From positions 1 through 34,432 of the forward strand of contig NZ_CBVI010000053.1 in assembly GCF_000513195.1 (NCBI RefSeq): DNA of 34,432 bases. Reading direction: 5' to 3'. Position numbers and translations under genes: made by a program. Under the pieces are notes generated by a model. The model did no database searches. It was not told where the DNA came from and saw nothing but the letters and a program-made list of their open reading frames with translations. This DNA is from Bacteroides timonensis. GTDB lineage: Bacteria > Bacteroidota > Bacteroidia > Bacteroidales > Bacteroidaceae. Shown one piece after another: positions 33,442-34,432 of this stretch (position 1 is the first letter of the stretch; each line of letters starts with the position of its first letter).

Positions 33442-34392
33442 TTAGTCACTGTCCGGAGCAGCCTCATTCAAATGTTCGGCTTCATCCAGAAATTTGCTGA
33501 TACGGCTGTCGCTGCCATTGATACTTTCCAGTATCGAGCGTTCAATCTGCGTATCCTTGATATGGTGGATCGCCCTTAAAAGAGCCAACCGTTTGTCCGT
33601 CGGAATATCCTTGCCGTTACAGAGGTCGATGATCAGGTCAATCTCTTCCGGCCCTATGCCGGCTGCTTCACCCGAATAATCTTCACGGGCACAGTTCAAA
33701 TCATCCAGTTCCTCGTTCAGCTCGTCGGTATCCACTTCGTCACCGTTTCCTTCCTGTCCGTTATCGCTTTCACGCTTGCCGGAACTCTCATCCGAAGAGG
33801 CACGCCACTCTTCCACACGCTTGTCCCGAAACAGCTCCGGGATGCGTTCCGGCGGCACTTGTACTGCCTTTTGTTGCGCTGTTTCCTCGTTTCTGTCAGC
33901 AAATGTAGAGGCATTTTCTTTACCGGCAATAGCCCCGGAACCGGTGGCGTTTATTGGCGGCCGTTGGCGTGTCCCGTAACTTTTCGTAACGACAAGGCTG
34001 TCCGTTTCAGACGGTTTTTGGAGATGTTTCTCCATATTCTTGTCTTCTGCTTTTTCCTTAACTTCAGCCTTCTCTTTAGCTTCTGCCTTTCCTTTGCCCT
34101 TAACTTCCGGTTTCACGGTCGGGACATTCCTCTTTTCAGCTTCCGGTATCGCCGGAACCTCTTTCTTCTCCGTTTTCCCTTTCGTGCGCTTGCGCCCCTT
34201 CTTCTGTTCCTCCTTTACCGGATCAAACCATCCGGCAACGCCCCTCAACCCTTTTGCCATGCGGCGACGTGCCTTCCCGAAACATATCTCGCCAAGCTGT
34301 CCTTTGAACAGGAACTTGTCCATGAACAGATAGGCAAACAACAGCCAGAACAGAACGATTCCGGCTTCATAGTAACCTGATTGTATATCCAT
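33442..34392 (-). CDS. DUF4122-like tra-region protein
   Basis: 316 residues. One N-terminal membrane helix (AGIVLFWLLFAYLFMDKFLF), then a basic segment, a long Lys/Glu-rich low-complexity linker (about 60-130), and an acidic C-terminal part (ELNEELDDLNCAREDY, EEIDLIIDLCNGKDIP). Size, topology and place upstream of traE fit the DUF4122 proteins of Bacteroidales elements; I am not sure of the family. Intact. Probably the first gene in view of the transcript that includes the micro-ORFs and radical SAM gene. Confidence 0.6.
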   Translation of the reverse strand: MDIQSGYYEAGIVLFWLLFAYLFMDKFLFKGQLGEICFGKARRRMAKGLRGVAGWFDPVKEEQKKGRKRTKGKTEKKEVPAIPEAEKRNVPTVKPEVKGKGKAEAKEKAEVKEKAEDKNMEKHLQKPSETDSLVVTKSYGTRQRPPINATGSGAIAGKENASTFADRNEETAQQKAVQVPPERIPELFRDKRVEEWRASSDESSGKRESDNGQEGNGDEVDTDELNEELDDLNCAREDYSGEAAGIGPEEIDLIIDLCNGKDIPTDKRLALLRAIHHIKDTQIERSILESINGSDSRISKFLDEAEHLNEAAPDSD

Positions 34393-34432
34393 AACCTAAA
34401 ATATTTTGTTATAACTCTTTTGTAGATAGGTC

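Overview
Bacteroidales DNA, most likely Bacteroides, Phocaeicola or Parabacteroides. The evidence is families restricted to that order (fimbrillin and FimB-like lipoproteins, a TPR-AraC regulator, DUF3575, the CTnDOT-type TraE-to-TraQ set), TAnnTTTG-type promoter boxes, and mostly weak Shine-Dalgarno signals.

Region A (1-16.5 kb, all minus strand) is a surface and accessory region. From upstream to downstream it holds a TPR-AraC regulator (14520-16397), then a fimbriae-type operon (DUF3575 outer-membrane protein, FimB-like lipoprotein, three fimbrillins, one of them broken). Next comes a group of secreted or lysis-like genes: an HU-like protein, a cysteine-peptidase-like protein, a 768-residue coiled-coil protein, a GH108 muramidase and a two-domain cysteine-protease inhibitor. 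Two FISUMP-type fimbrillins end the region, one of them frameshifted. A 22-bp direct repeat upstream of the fim promoter is the likely operator of the regulator.

Region B (16.5-34.4 kb) is part of an integrative conjugative element. The plus-strand part has a small membrane protein, a hypothetical gene, a ParB-like protein, a small ORF, and a structured leader-RNA candidate ahead of a SLOG/DUF1273-like gene. The minus-strand part is the mating-apparatus operon: a DUF4122-like protein, a radical SAM protein, TraE, F, G, a DUF3876-type protein, TraI, J, K, L, M, N, O, Q, and an M48-type membrane peptidase. TraP is missing. No integrase, relaxase, coupling protein, att site, tRNA or CRISPR is visible.

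Two things stand out. First, seven of the transfer and radical SAM genes carry a total of eight in-frame TGA codons where tryptophan is expected, with the coding sequence otherwise intact; seven of the eight are followed by A, the context known to be leaky for normal tRNA-Trp. Second, the radical SAM gene is surrounded by five copies of a tiny ORF of 7-11 codons ending in Y-[Y/F]-D-[S/T]-G-TGA. Each stop codon lies in the loop of an inverted repeat, and in every copy that stop is followed by T or C. These may be micropeptide substrates of the radical SAM enzyme or leader peptides.
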